Position numbers and translations under genes: made by a program. Below are positions 1 to 8,251 of a stretch of DNA of 48,707 nt, in pieces. Position 1 is the stretch's first letter. Each line of letters starts with the position of its first letter. The notes under the pieces were generated by a model. The model was not told the origin of the DNA and ran no database searches. It saw nothing but the letters and a program-made list of their open reading frames with translations. The DNA comes from CAZJDV01 sp964544865 (GTDB taxonomy: Bacteria; Chloroflexota; Dehalococcoidia; Lucifugimonadales; CAJWER01), in NCBI GenBank assembly GCA_964544865.1, contig CAZJDV010000010.1, positions 1 to 48,707 of the forward strand, given 5' to 3'.

Positions 1-159
1 GCCATCGGGCCTTGCAAAGGCCTCGCTAATGTTGGCGCGGCCCTCACGCATCGCCTTGATTTCCGTACCCAGGAGCACCAGCCCGGCCTCGATGGATTCC
101 AGTATCTCGTAGTCGTACCGGGCCCGGCGGTTGGCGGCCAAGGTATTGTTCTTGCCCAT
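1..159 (-). CDS. smpB: SsrA-binding protein SmpB, N-terminal part (runs off window)
   Basis: SmpB binds tmRNA and delivers it to stalled ribosomes for trans-translation. The frame starts with ATG at 159-157 and stays open to base 1, giving 53 residues. They begin MGKNNTLAANRRARYDYEI and continue through EAGLVLLGTEIKAMREG and RANISEAFA. This matches the conserved SmpB start (N-R-R-A-x-x-D-Y, E-A-G-(I/L)-x-L-x-G-T-E-(I/V)-K, R-x-G-(K/R)-A-N). About two thirds of the protein lies outside the window. The start is only 10 bases after the stop of the S41 protease gene, so the two are probably co-transcribed. Identification is firm despite the truncation. Confidence 0.93.
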   Translation of the reverse strand, partial: MGKNNTLAANRRARYDYEILESIEAGLVLLGTEIKAMREGRANISEAFARPDG

Positions 160-169
160 GTGCAGAGAC

Positions 170-1465
170 CTACGAACTCCCGGAGCCGACCATCTGTTCC
201 AACTCTTCGATGGCCCGTCGCAACTGCTGAACATCGGCATCACGAGGGACCCTGTTCTCGACAACGATGTCCGGCGTCAGGCCGTCGCCCTGGATGAGGC
301 GTCCAAGGGGTGTGTACCAGTGTGCGATGGTGATGTAGAGGCCACCGCCGTTGCTCAGCGGTCTGAGGATGTTGACGCTGCCCTTGCCGAAGGTACTGGT
401 GCCGATGACCGTCGCCCTTTCGTGGTCCTGCAATGCCCCGGCCAGCACTTCGCTCGAGCTGGCGCTGCGCTCATTGACCAGCAGCACCATGGGAATGTCC
501 TGGGCGACGGCGGATTCGCGCACCCGCCAATTGGTCCGAGTGCCGTCGCCCTTTTCAACGTAGAGCACCAGGTCGTCCTCCGGCTCGAGGAACATGCTGG
601 CGATATCGACTACCGCGTTGAGAGTACCTCCATCGTTGTTGCGGACATCGAGGATTAGTCCCTCGGCCCCGTCGGCGATGGCATTCAGTACGACCTCCCG
701 GAGTTTCTCCGCGGTGTTTGGATAAAAATTGGTGACCCGGACGTGGGCGAACCGGTCCCCCGGCTGGCTTCGTAGGATGACGCTCACGAGAGGTATGATC
801 CCACGCTTGACCGTGATCGTTACAGGATCGAGCGCTCCAAGATGTTTGACGAGCAGCGTAACCGTGCTGCCCTTGGGTCCGCGTATCTTCGAGACCGCCT
901 CCAGCAGGCTCAACCCTTCGGTACTCTCACCGTCCACCTCGAGGATGATGTCGCCGGCCCTGATGTCGGCGGCCTCCGCAGGCCCACCCGGGATAGGGGA
1001 CACGATGAGCAGCTTGCCCTGCCGGTTCATGTTGACGTGGGCGCCGATACCTTCAAAGTCCCCTCGGAAGATATCCGAGAAGCTGCCCTTGACGACTGCC
1101 GGTGTAAGGTAGGATGTCTGGGGATCGCCGAGCACTCGCAGCATCCCCCTGATGGCCTGCTCAGAGAAATCCTCCGAGTCGAGCCTGCTGGCATCCACGT
1201 AGTCTTCCAGCAGGTAGGACCACGCCTCCCAGATAATACCAAGGTCCTCCGGAACGGCGTCTGGACGCACCACCGGTTTCTCCGGATTCACGATTTCCGG
1301 AAACTCAGGGGACTCCAGCACGATGGTCTGCGCCGCCGGAACCGCGCTCGCGTCCACGGCGTCCGACTTTGCCTCGCTCCCGCATGCCAGGGACAGCACC
1401 GCTACCAGGACGATGATCGCCATACCGTATCTATTGTGTTTGAAACGTCCTAGCAAGATGATCAC
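170..1465 (-). CDS. ctpA: C-terminal processing protease, S41 family, lipoprotein
   Basis: A 431-residue carboxy-terminal processing peptidase. The N-terminus has a basic start, a hydrophobic stretch (residues 15-27) and a lipobox-like LSLAC ending at Cys28, so it is probably a membrane-anchored lipoprotein acting outside the cytoplasm. A PDZ domain spans roughly residues 130-220 (GDFEGIGAHV, GPAEAADIRAGDIILEVDG). The S41 core follows, with LILDVRNNDGG (about 270-280), the serine-nucleophile loop NERSASSSEVLAGAL (331-345) and the general-base lysine in STFGKGSVN (Lys361). Length and order fit the CtpA/Prc family. It lies directly upstream of smpB on the same strand. The family degrades or trims envelope proteins; the substrate here cannot be inferred. 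Confidence 0.92.
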   Translation of the reverse strand: MIILLGRFKHNRYGMAIIVLVAVLSLACGSEAKSDAVDASAVPAAQTIVLESPEFPEIVNPEKPVVRPDAVPEDLGIIWEAWSYLLEDYVDASRLDSEDFSEQAIRGMLRVLGDPQTSYLTPAVVKGSFSDIFRGDFEGIGAHVNMNRQGKLLIVSPIPGGPAEAADIRAGDIILEVDGESTEGLSLLEAVSKIRGPKGSTVTLLVKHLGALDPVTITVKRGIIPLVSVILRSQPGDRFAHVRVTNFYPNTAEKLREVVLNAIADGAEGLILDVRNNDGGTLNAVVDIASMFLEPEDDLVLYVEKGDGTRTNWRVRESAVAQDIPMVLLVNERSASSSEVLAGALQDHERATVIGTSTFGKGSVNILRPLSNGGGLYITIAHWYTPLGRLIQGDGLTPDIVVENRVPRDADVQQLRRAIEELEQMVGSGSS

Positions 1466-2073
1466 CCGCTTAGTGTTTTGGTTCCGCCTATTCTACCACT
1501 TCGTTTGGCTGGAGACGCCCCATCGCGCTTTCCTTCGTTGCCACGGCATGTGACGGCGGGAAGGCGGCGGCGCGGTCCGGCCACGATATCCACCGGCAGG
1601 CCCAAGAGAAGCGACCGTCACACGTCCAAACCGGGGTCGATGTCCGGCCGGGCGCTCATCGTAACCGCTCCGTCAGTCCGTTCAGGAGTGCAGAGGATAA
1701 GTAGATGCGGCGCAACAGCGTTTCTATGTACAACGCCTGCGGCGCGATCTAAGTTACGTGCCATCGGGCCGTGCACCAGCAATGCGAGCCTACGCCAGCT
1801 GCCGGCGAACCCCTTCACATGAATAGATTTCAGGCCTATCATCCATTCGATTCTTATCAAACGTTTCACGCATTAGCTGATTTCACCTTTTCGATTCGAA
1901 ACGGCACCAATTAATGGCTTGACAGCCGAAAGGCTGCTGGTCTATATTCACAGTTATCGGAGTCAACGGCGCTGGTGCGAGGGCCTGGCGGGTGCCCGCT
2001 CATGCACCTGGCAGGACATGGATCTTACAAATCAGATGCAAGGGCCGGGAATTAGACCCGGCGTGGCGGCATA
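1466..2073. other. Gene-free stretch between ctpA and the TIR-like gene
   Basis: About 600 bases without a convincing gene. Short open frames exist on both strands but none has a recognisable motif or a good ribosome binding site. The part from about 1810 to 1950 is noticeably more AT-rich than the genes on either side and holds the promoter-like pair at 1919-1948. A short perfect palindrome, TTTCGA-T-TCGAAA, lies near 1889-1901. No tRNA-like fold or terminator was seen. Confidence 0.5.
1919..1948 (+). promoter_or_regulatory. Sigma-70-type promoter for the TIR-like gene
   Basis: A consensus TTGACA (1919-1924) is followed after 18 bases by TATATT (1943-1948), on the strand of the gene that starts at 2074. 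The leader would be about 120 nucleotides. This is one of the best -35/-10 matches in the window and sits in an AT-rich gene-free stretch, which supports it. There is no experimental evidence. Confidence 0.55.
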
Positions 2074-3180
2074 TTGGGCACTGGTAGCGACGGACATTCA
2101 GAGGCAAAGTCGGGCAAGAGGACGCGGACCAGACTTGTCAGGTCGTATCCGGTCCACCCGCTAGAGGACGCCGCCAGTATTGCGACGGCGATCCAAGAGG
2201 TCAATTCTGGCCTACCATTCGACCGGTTCCTGTTGGCCAAGGCGCTTCGGACGACGCCGGCCAGCAGCAGCTTCACGATGAAGCTGAACTCATCCACAAA
2301 GTACGGCCTGACCCGGGGCGGCTACAACGACCAGCGAATCGCACTGACCTCCCGCGGCGAGGCCATTGCGGCGCCGAAGCAGAGTGACGAGCGGCAAGGC
2401 GCTCTTCTCGCGGCCGCCATGCAGCCTGAGCTGTTTCGCCGGTTCTACCAAGCCCTCGATGGGAAGCGCATGCCCGAAGATGAGTACGCCCGGAACATGC
2501 TTCAGCGCGACTACGGCGTTCAGCCGAGCCTCGCGGACGAATGCCTTCAGATCGTCAAGAAGAATGGCCTGTTCGTCGGGATCCTTGGCGAGGTCGCCGG
2601 ATCTTTGTACGTGAGCCAGTCCGGGGCCCATATGACGCCGGGCCATGCTGGCGAAGTCGGTCCCGCCGAGGTTGCGCAGATCGTGGGCTCTCCGGCTGCG
2701 CCTCAGTCCGGCCCACGGAACCTGGCCGCGCTACACCGGGGCCCGGGTTCGAGAATCTTCATCGGCCACGTCGGAGCAGACGATGTCGCCGGGCTCCTGC
2801 AGCAGGCCCTCGGCTCGCTGGGCGTCGACTGCGATGCCGTCGACTCCGGCGGCGACCAGGCCTTGCCAAGCGAGGATATATCGCAAGCCATGCGTTCCAG
2901 TGGCGCCGCGGTACTGTTGCTCACCAAGTCGGCGGACGCGCCCGATGAAGGCCGCCGCGCGGCGGAGATCAAGGAGAGGATGATCTTCGTGATGGGTGCG
3001 GCCGCGGCGCTCTATGGCGATCGAATCGTCCTGGCCAGGGAATCCGGCCTGGGTGAGACGGCGCAGGAGTCGTCCTTCCGGACGCTGCAATTTCGCCGCG
3101 ACAATCTCGAGGCGCTTGCGTTGCACATTCTGCAGGAGCTCTATCGCATGGGAGTGGTCCAGGTCCGTCTCCAGGCCTGA
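2074..3180 (+). CDS. Winged-helix (DUF5343-like) plus TIR-like domain protein, possible defence effector
   Basis: A 368-residue two-domain protein. Residues about 25-170 (SYPVHPLEDAASIATAI, then RFLLAKALRTTPASSSFTMKL, ending IVKKNGLFVGIL) look like the winged-helix region of DUF5343-type proteins. A variable linker follows. Residues about 226-365 look like the TIR-like nucleotide-binding domain of PF10137: RIFIGHVGADDVAGLLQQAL, then AVLLLTKSADAP, then ERMIFVMGAAAALYGDRIVL and a final FRRDNLEALALHILQEL. Several PF10137 proteins are NAD-degrading effectors of anti-phage systems. The usual N-(V/I)-(I/V)-F-E-L-G signature reads M-I-F-V-M-G here, so the glutamate is replaced by valine and enzymatic activity is doubtful. 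The start is TTG at 2074 with a weak ribosome binding site; no ATG occurs before residue 69. It points opposite to both neighbours and is flanked by gene-free DNA and an inverted repeat, as in an inserted accessory gene. Domain assignment is by eye. Confidence 0.6.
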   Translation: MGTGSDGHSEAKSGKRTRTRLVRSYPVHPLEDAASIATAIQEVNSGLPFDRFLLAKALRTTPASSSFTMKLNSSTKYGLTRGGYNDQRIALTSRGEAIAAPKQSDERQGALLAAAMQPELFRRFYQALDGKRMPEDEYARNMLQRDYGVQPSLADECLQIVKKNGLFVGILGEVAGSLYVSQSGAHMTPGHAGEVGPAEVAQIVGSPAAPQSGPRNLAALHRGPGSRIFIGHVGADDVAGLLQQALGSLGVDCDAVDSGGDQALPSEDISQAMRSSGAAVLLLTKSADAPDEGRRAAEIKERMIFVMGAAAALYGDRIVLARESGLGETAQESSFRTLQFRRDNLEALALHILQELYRMGVVQVRLQA

Positions 3181-3553
3181 ACGGCGCCAGGCTTACCTCT
3201 AAGCCGACATGTTATGTCAACTGGACACCGGTCCTCATATGTGCAAGTACCTTAGTTGACATAACATTTATAGTGCGAACATCCGATTCCGGGAATACGC
3301 CCGCCTTGGTCATGCGTTCTGGACCCGGGACCGATCCCAGTAGATGTCGGTTCTGCGAATCACTCCCCTGTCCCAGCAGCCGTCTCAGCTACGGCTGCCA
3401 TCGGGAAGTCCAGCGCATAACGGCAAGAAGGCGCGAGCTTCCCCGTGGAGCGATTATTGGGGTCTGGCCTGTGCAATCCACAAAGATCGCAGCGAACGAA
3501 TCAAGTCCCTTGCGATGTGGCGGTAACGAGTCTCGCACCGGTGCGGCCCCGCC
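3181..3553. other. Gene-free stretch downstream of the TIR-like gene
   Basis: About 370 bases separate the TIR-like gene from the end of hflX, which converges on it. Apart from the inverted repeat at 3209-3267 nothing recognisable is present. A long open frame on the plus strand that starts here and continues to 4100 is the antisense shadow of hflX. No tRNA, terminator or insertion-sequence remnant was recognised. Confidence 0.45.
3209..3267. repeat. Perfect 14-bp inverted repeat with 31-bp spacer
   Basis: ATGTTATGTCAACT at 3209-3222 is repeated exactly in inverse as AGTTGACATAACAT at 3254-3267. The 31-base spacer contains a smaller hairpin (GGAC-ACCG-GTCC, 3224-3235). It starts 29 bases after the stop of the TIR-like gene. 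The arms are AT-rich, there is no T-tract, and the loop is long, so it does not look like an intrinsic terminator. The half-site TTATGTCAACT resembles the XerD half of dif sites (TTATGTTAAAT), so a tyrosine-recombinase site or element end is possible. A protein-binding operator is the alternative. Confidence 0.6.
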
Positions 3554-4747
3554 CTACTGGGAGAGTGCGGCCACAACGGGCCCCGGCGCGATGGCGGTCG
3601 GAGCGGCGCCGGACAGTACGTCGTCCATCGACGTCATCAGTGTGTCGAGGCCGAAGCCCTTCAGCCCGGATGTCAGGACCGCGCCGGCCTGCGCGTCAGT
3701 CCAGTCAGGTGGTTTGCCGCCGAATCGCCCGCCCACGTCGGTCTCGACCAGGTCCGCCTTGTTCAGCACCAGCAGAGTCGGCTTGTCGGCCAGGCCCAGC
3801 TCGTCGAGGATGGACCGCACGACCTCGGCCTGTGCGGCGGCGTTGGGGTGGGCGATGTCCACCACGTGCAGTATCATCGCCGACGCCTCGATCTCCTCCA
3901 GGGTCGCCCTGAAGGAGTTGACCACCAGCGGCGGTTGCTTCTGGATGAATCCCACGGTGTCGGTCAGCAGCAACTCCCGGCCGGATGCCAGTCGCACCTT
4001 CCGCGTCACTGGGTCCAGCGTCGAAAAGAGTCTGCTCTCGGCGGCCACACCCGCCTCGGTGAGGCGGTTCAGCAGCGTGCTCTTGCCGGCGTTCGTATAG
4101 CCGACCAGGCTGGCCACGGCGGCGCCTTGCTGGTTTCGCCGGGCGCGATACTGGCCCCGGTGGCGGCGGACGGTCTCAAGCTCCTTTTTGATGATCTGGA
4201 CCCTGCGGCGCACGAGCCGACGGTCGGTCTCGATCTGGGTCTCGCCCGGCCCACGGGTGCCGATACCGCCTCGGGCCCCACCCCGTTGGCGCTCCAGATG
4301 CGTCCACTGGCCCGCCAATCTCGGCAGCAAGTACTCGTGCTGGGCCAGCTCGACCTGCAGACGGCCCTCGCGGGTTTGTGCGCGACTGGCGAACACGTCG
4401 AGGATCAGCGCCGTACGGTCGATCACCTTGACGCCGTCAAGGGCTTTCTCGAGGTTGCGCTGCTGTGACGGGGCGAGCTCGTCGTCGCAGACGAGGGTGT
4501 CGAACTTGCCCGCCTGCGCCATCACCTTCAACTCCTCGATCTTGCCTTTGCCCAAATAGGTCTGCGTCGGGGCTTTCAGGCGTTGGGACGTGCTGCCGAC
4601 GACATGGGCGCCGGCGCTTCGGGCTAGTTCCGCAAGCTCCGCCAGAGAGTCCTCAAGCGACCACAGGCTTGCGCGGCGGTATACCTCGATGCTCGCGAGG
4701 TATACCCGCTCGGCACGGGGCCCCGTCGAATGGGTTTTGCGTGGCAT
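3554..4747 (-). CDS. hflX: GTPase HflX (ribosome rescue/splitting)
   Basis: A 397-residue HflX GTPase, which binds the 50S subunit and splits stalled or hibernating ribosomes after stress. The N-terminal HflX domain is seen in SAGAHVVGSTSQRLKAPTQT, YLGKGKIEELK and the family motif VCDDELAPSQQRNLEKAL. The middle helical part has RGPGETQIETDRRLV. The G domain follows with G1 GYTNAGKST (about residue 215), G3 DTVGFI and G4 NKAD. The start is ATG at 4747, preceded by AGGAGAC. Length is close to the usual 400-430. It is transcribed away from the secreted-protein genes next to it. It is a plausible functional companion of smpB (ribosome rescue), although the TIR islet lies between them. Confidence 0.95.
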   Translation of the reverse strand: MPRKTHSTGPRAERVYLASIEVYRRASLWSLEDSLAELAELARSAGAHVVGSTSQRLKAPTQTYLGKGKIEELKVMAQAGKFDTLVCDDELAPSQQRNLEKALDGVKVIDRTALILDVFASRAQTREGRLQVELAQHEYLLPRLAGQWTHLERQRGGARGGIGTRGPGETQIETDRRLVRRRVQIIKKELETVRRHRGQYRARRNQQGAAVASLVGYTNAGKSTLLNRLTEAGVAAESRLFSTLDPVTRKVRLASGRELLLTDTVGFIQKQPPLVVNSFRATLEEIEASAMILHVVDIAHPNAAAQAEVVRSILDELGLADKPTLLVLNKADLVETDVGGRFGGKPPDWTDAQAGAVLTSGLKGFGLDTLMTSMDDVLSGAAPTAIAPGPVVAALSQ

Positions 4748-4767
4748 AGTCTGTCTCCTGATGACAG

Positions 4768-5055
4768 CTATTGTACCACTGTGGGCAACCGCGCTATCCC
4801 CGGAGGTCTGCTGTTCCTCTTCTGGCCCGCCGCATTTTCACGGCACCAGCGCCAACAGTGCCGCAACCAGGAACAGCAGGCTCCACACTGTCTGCGAAGG
4901 GAGCGGTATCGCAGGCACGACATCACCCTTTGAGGCGTACATGGTCCAACCTGCGCCCCTGTGGATGGCCCCACGCCCGTGACGCGCTCGACCAGCAGCA
5001 GCGACGCTGCGCCGGAGACCAGGAGAGCCGCGAGAATCAGGAGTCTTCGCAACAT
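4768..5055 (-). CDS. Small hydrophobic-start protein, possibly frameshifted
   Basis: A frame of 95 residues starting MLRRLLILAALLVSGAASLL, a typical signal peptide or membrane anchor, and continuing to about GAQVGP. After that the sequence turns Cys/Arg-rich and unlike a protein. In another frame, 4942-4838 encodes 34 residues starting MYASKGDVVPAIPLPSQTVW and ending in a hydrophobic helix (SLLFLVAALLALVP). Joined near 4945, the two would make a short exported protein with hydrophobic ends, the second resembling IPTL/CTERM-type sorting tails. It overlaps the 3' end of the preceding gene by 19 bases. I cannot tell whether this is a frameshifted gene or chance. Confidence 0.3.
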   Translation of the reverse strand: MLRRLLILAALLVSGAASLLLVERVTGVGPSTGAQVGPCTPQRVMSCLRYRSLRRQCGACCSWLRHCWRWCRENAAGQKRNSRPPGIARLPTVVQ

Positions 5056-6593
5056 TGCATCTCCATGAATACTGCCCACCCTGGAAGCACAACGGCCAGC
5101 GTGTCTGTGTCAACAGTAGAGCCATTGGAGTCAACACAGATGACCGTCACGGTACCCCACCCTTGGACCCAAACGCCGTCTTGATAGGTCTCCTGGGTTG
5201 CCGCATTTGACGATAGCACGACTTGACCCCGAAAGAGTTTCGAGGTGGCGTGGGGCGTCGAGTTGCCTATCGAGTTTACCTCGCTTATCGTGATCCACTC
5301 GCCCGCGGGGTCGGACGTGCTCGTAACCCTGGCGCGACGTGTCGCCGTCTGCTGCCCACCCCACACGTCCGGAACCCTCCAGTTGAAAGTCGCGGTCGTC
5401 GTGGCATTCGCGGCAACCAGAAGGGTGAATGTCCCGGCGTTGGCGTTGGAGCCGACAACGAAGTTTGCTACTCCACCGATCTTGACCGTTGGGTTCTCCT
5501 GCAAAGGCGTGTTGGAAGGGGTCGTGGTATCGTAGCCCGGCGCAGTCAAGACCCTTGTCACACCCGTAGTCGTGCCGGGTGCGGCCGGCGCGGCCGCACC
5601 GTTCGGGATATCGAAGAATTTCGAGTTGGCGGGGATGCCGCTGAACACGGCTGTGCCGGACTTGGCGGTGTCAAGAGCGTCATCTCGTATGAAGAAGACC
5701 GCAGTGGAATCGGGCTCTATCGAGGTGATATCGTCCCCGTTGTCTTTGATCCACCTCACTTGGTTCTCCGCCACGGTTACCACCCCAGGAACCGGCGTCG
5801 GGATGGGAGTCGGGCTCGGGGTCGGTGTCGGAGTGATGACGGACACCGGCTGGCTGGAAACGCCGCCCTTGTCTCCCCTGGCTGTCACGGTGTACGGTCC
5901 CCCACCACTGCACGGTATCGCCGGGGACGACGTGGATGCGCCCTGGACCAGAAAGGCTCGAGACGAGTCGGCGACGGCGGTCAGGATGTCGGCGTCGCCG
6001 CCATCGCTCGCGCCTCCGATTGCCGTCACCGTTACCAAGTCGCCCGGCTGGAATCCTGCTCCCAAGACCGTAAACTGGTTTTCAGGCGGCGCAAAGCAAG
6101 TGATGTCGGACCGCAAGAAACCGTCGTAACTAAGCAGGACTGTGGGATTCTTGAGGTTAGCCAGCTCCTGGGCGACGAGGGCGTAGATGGCGCTGCCGAT
6201 GCGTTGGCGAGGGGTCATCTCCGGGTCCGAGCCGACCTTGATGCCCAGCCACAGCTCCTCCGAGGCGACCTCCGCGGAGGTGATGGGATTCGCAGCACCG
6301 AGCTGGGTCGAGAAGCCCCCCGCCGATGTCTGAACAGTCTGTGTCTCGGTCCAGGAGGGTGAGCCTCCCGAGGCGGTCGTGTACAAGGAAAAAACGATGG
6401 TATATGAGCCGTCGGCTACTGGGGCGCCCTCGGGCTGAGTCAGCACCGCCCGGAAAGGTACCTGGCTTCATACCGCGGCGTTCGGGCTACTCCAGTTCGT
6501 AAATTGAGCGAGGAGGGCGCCGCCTTGCTGGAACAGTACAGCGGCCGAGGCAAGTATGACTGCGACTAGTGCGACGACTGCCAGCAGTTTCAT
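5037..6593 (-). pseudogene. Secreted surface-type protein with Thr/Pro linker, interrupted by in-frame TGA
   Basis: One continuous frame of 518 codons from ATG at 6593-6591 to the stop at 5037, broken by a single TGA at 6468-6470. Before the TGA lies a signal peptide (MKLLAVVALVAVILAS, then a hydrophobic run) and QFTNWSSPNAAV. After it the frame resumes with SQVPFRAVLTQPEGAPVADG and SYTIVFSLYTTASGGSPSWT, the usual start of a family of secreted Chloroflexota proteins with the later motif LWLGIKVGSDPEMTPRQRIG. A TPTPTPSPTPIPTPVP linker separates the N-terminal domain from a beta-rich C-terminal part that ends in Cys-Cys. Without read-through, translation could restart at GTG 6446, losing the signal peptide. 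Function is unknown. It may be a nonsense mutation (for example CGA to TGA) or a base error. Confidence 0.65.
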
Positions 6594-6700
6594 CGCAGGT
6601 ACTCTCACGCGTGACTCGGCGGTCGCTCGCGACCGACTGCCCCAGAATCTTCGCTTCGCTCAGAATCACAGCATACCCGACCCGGACCGGCAAGTCTACG

Positions 6701-7876
6701 TCACTGGCGCGGCTCGGGCAGTGTCCATGTCGCCAGGCGGTCGGCGGCCTTCTCTAGCTGTTCGTCCGGGAGGGTCAGAGACAGTCTGACGTATCCCTCG
6801 CCGTAGTCTCCGTAGCTGGTCCCGGGCGACACCAGCACGTCGCGCTCCTCCAGCAGTCTCTCGGCGAACTCGGCCGACGTGTAGCCATCAGGAACCGCGG
6901 CCCAGACGTACAGGCTGGCCCTGGGGTGCTGGACGTCGAGGCCCATCGCCTTGAGCAGGTTGACCAGGAGGTCGCGCCGCCCCTGGTATATGTCGTTCCG
7001 CTCTTGCATCGAGTCGAGGGGCCCGCTCAGCGCCGCGATGCCCATGCGCTGGATGGCCTGGGGCACCCCGGAGTCGAGGTTGGACTTTATCACTCTCAGG
7101 GCCTCGATCATATCCGCATTGCCAACCGCCATTCCGAGCCGCCAGCCGGTCATGCTGTGGGTCTTCGACAAAGAGTGGAACTCCAGGCCCGCCTCCTTGG
7201 CGCCACCGGCCTGCAGGAAGCTGACCGGCCTGTAGCCGTCATATGCCACCTCGCTGTAACAGGCATCATGCATCACCGCTATCTGGTGACGGCTAGCGAA
7301 GGCAATCGCTTTTTCGAACTGGTACAGCTCGGCGGTCGCGCCCGTCGGGTTGTTGGGATAGTTCAGCCACATTACGGTGGCCTTCCGAGCCAGGTCCGCG
7401 GGCACGGCGTCCAGGTCCGGCCACCAGTCGTTGCTCTCCAGCAGCGGTATCGTGCGGGACTCCCCTCCCGCGAACAGCGTCCCCACGGAGTAGACCGGGT
7501 ATCCCGGGTCCGGCACCAGAGCGACATCTCCCGGCTCCACGAAGGCGAGGGCGGCGTGGCCGATTCCCTCCTTCGCCCCTATCAGAGACAGCACCTCGGT
7601 CTTGGGGTCGAGGTGGACGCCGAACCGCCGCAGGTACCAGTCGGCCACGGCCTCCCGGAACTCGGGCAAGCCCTCACTCTCCGGATAGCGGTGGTTTGGC
7701 GGCTCGACGGAAGCCGCGTGCAACTCTTCGAGGATCCCGCCGGGAGTAGGGATGTCGGGGTCGCCGATCCCGAAGCTGATGACGTCGATCCCCTGTGCCT
7801 TCTTGGCCGCGATCTTGCGGCTGATCTCGACAAAGGGGTACGGCGGCACCTGGCTGATGCGATTCGCGATTTTCAT
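6701..7876 (-). CDS. dapL: LL-diaminopimelate aminotransferase (class I/II, PLP)
   Basis: A 391-residue fold-type I aminotransferase. Visible motifs are FGIGDPDIPTP and RYPESEGLPEFREAVADWY near the N-terminus, the aromatic/Asp region DPGYPVYSVG, WLNYPNNPTGA with the conserved Asn, and the PLP lysine in SLSKTHSMTGWRLG. The C-terminal arginine that binds the carboxylate is in GYVRLSL. This pattern is typical of the DapL-like group, which converts tetrahydrodipicolinate directly to LL-diaminopimelate for lysine and peptidoglycan synthesis. dapF, for the next step, lies 630 bases upstream on the same strand with only a toxin-antitoxin remnant between, which supports the assignment. Related family members with other substrates cannot be excluded. 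Confidence 0.85.
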   Translation of the reverse strand: MKIANRISQVPPYPFVEISRKIAAKKAQGIDVISFGIGDPDIPTPGGILEELHAASVEPPNHRYPESEGLPEFREAVADWYLRRFGVHLDPKTEVLSLIGAKEGIGHAALAFVEPGDVALVPDPGYPVYSVGTLFAGGESRTIPLLESNDWWPDLDAVPADLARKATVMWLNYPNNPTGATAELYQFEKAIAFASRHQIAVMHDACYSEVAYDGYRPVSFLQAGGAKEAGLEFHSLSKTHSMTGWRLGMAVGNADMIEALRVIKSNLDSGVPQAIQRMGIAALSGPLDSMQERNDIYQGRRDLLVNLLKAMGLDVQHPRASLYVWAAVPDGYTSAEFAERLLEERDVLVSPGTSYGDYGEGYVRLSLTLPDEQLEKAADRLATWTLPEPRQ

Positions 7877-7938
7877 GAGCTGCCTCCGACGCGGGCTCCT
7901 GCGCCTTTAGGGCGCCACTCCCTCGTACAGGATGTCCA

Positions 7939-8251
7939 CTACCCCTTGATGATTCGTTTGAACGGGCCTGGCCTCAGCTCACCGGCCCTTCCTACGACTA
8001 ACGCCCTGTTGGCCGTGAACAGCTTTCCCGGCCTGGCGTAGCTGGTGAGATGCAGCGAGCCCAATGTGAAGTCGGAGTCTTTAAGCAAGATAGCTCAGAC
8101 ATCGCCATATGGGTTGTTCGTAACCTGGCTGTAGAATCCAATCGCCTCGCCCAGCGTCAGCCAGCACAACCGCAGGCCGCATCTTCGCTTGCGACAAATC
8201 GGAGAACGGAAATGGTACTAGGACGACCGACCCAGCTGCAGGCGTGACCAC
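7939..8251 (-). pseudogene. MazF-family toxin remnant (frameshift and nonsense codon)
   Basis: The first frame, from GTG at 8251, overlaps the end of the antitoxin gene and reads VVLVPFPFSDLSQAKMRP then AVVLADAGRGDWIL, a clear MazF/PemK start. At about 8115-8125 the frame shifts. The next frame reads QVTNNPYGDV, then a TGA stop, then AILLKDSDFTLGSLHLTSYA and RPGKLFTANRALVV up to the natural stop TAG at 7939. That is a normal MazF C-terminal half. An intact member would be a ribosome-independent mRNA endonuclease of about 105-115 residues. Two independent lesions make a functional toxin unlikely. The antitoxin gene upstream is intact. Confidence 0.82.

Noticed and set aside
1618..1869. An 83-codon minus-strand frame in the gap before the TIR-like gene
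   Set aside because: No ribosome binding site and no recognisable sequence; too weak to call.
3273..4100. Long plus-strand open frame opposite hflX
   Set aside because: Ser/Arg/Pro-rich product with no motif; antisense shadow of hflX.
5223..6362. Long plus-strand frame opposite the secreted-protein gene
   Set aside because: Arg/Gly-rich shadow; the minus strand has a signal peptide, Thr/Pro linker and family motifs.
6926..8041. Long plus-strand open frame opposite dapL
   Set aside because: Antisense shadow; it also runs across the mazF remnant without any protein-like features.
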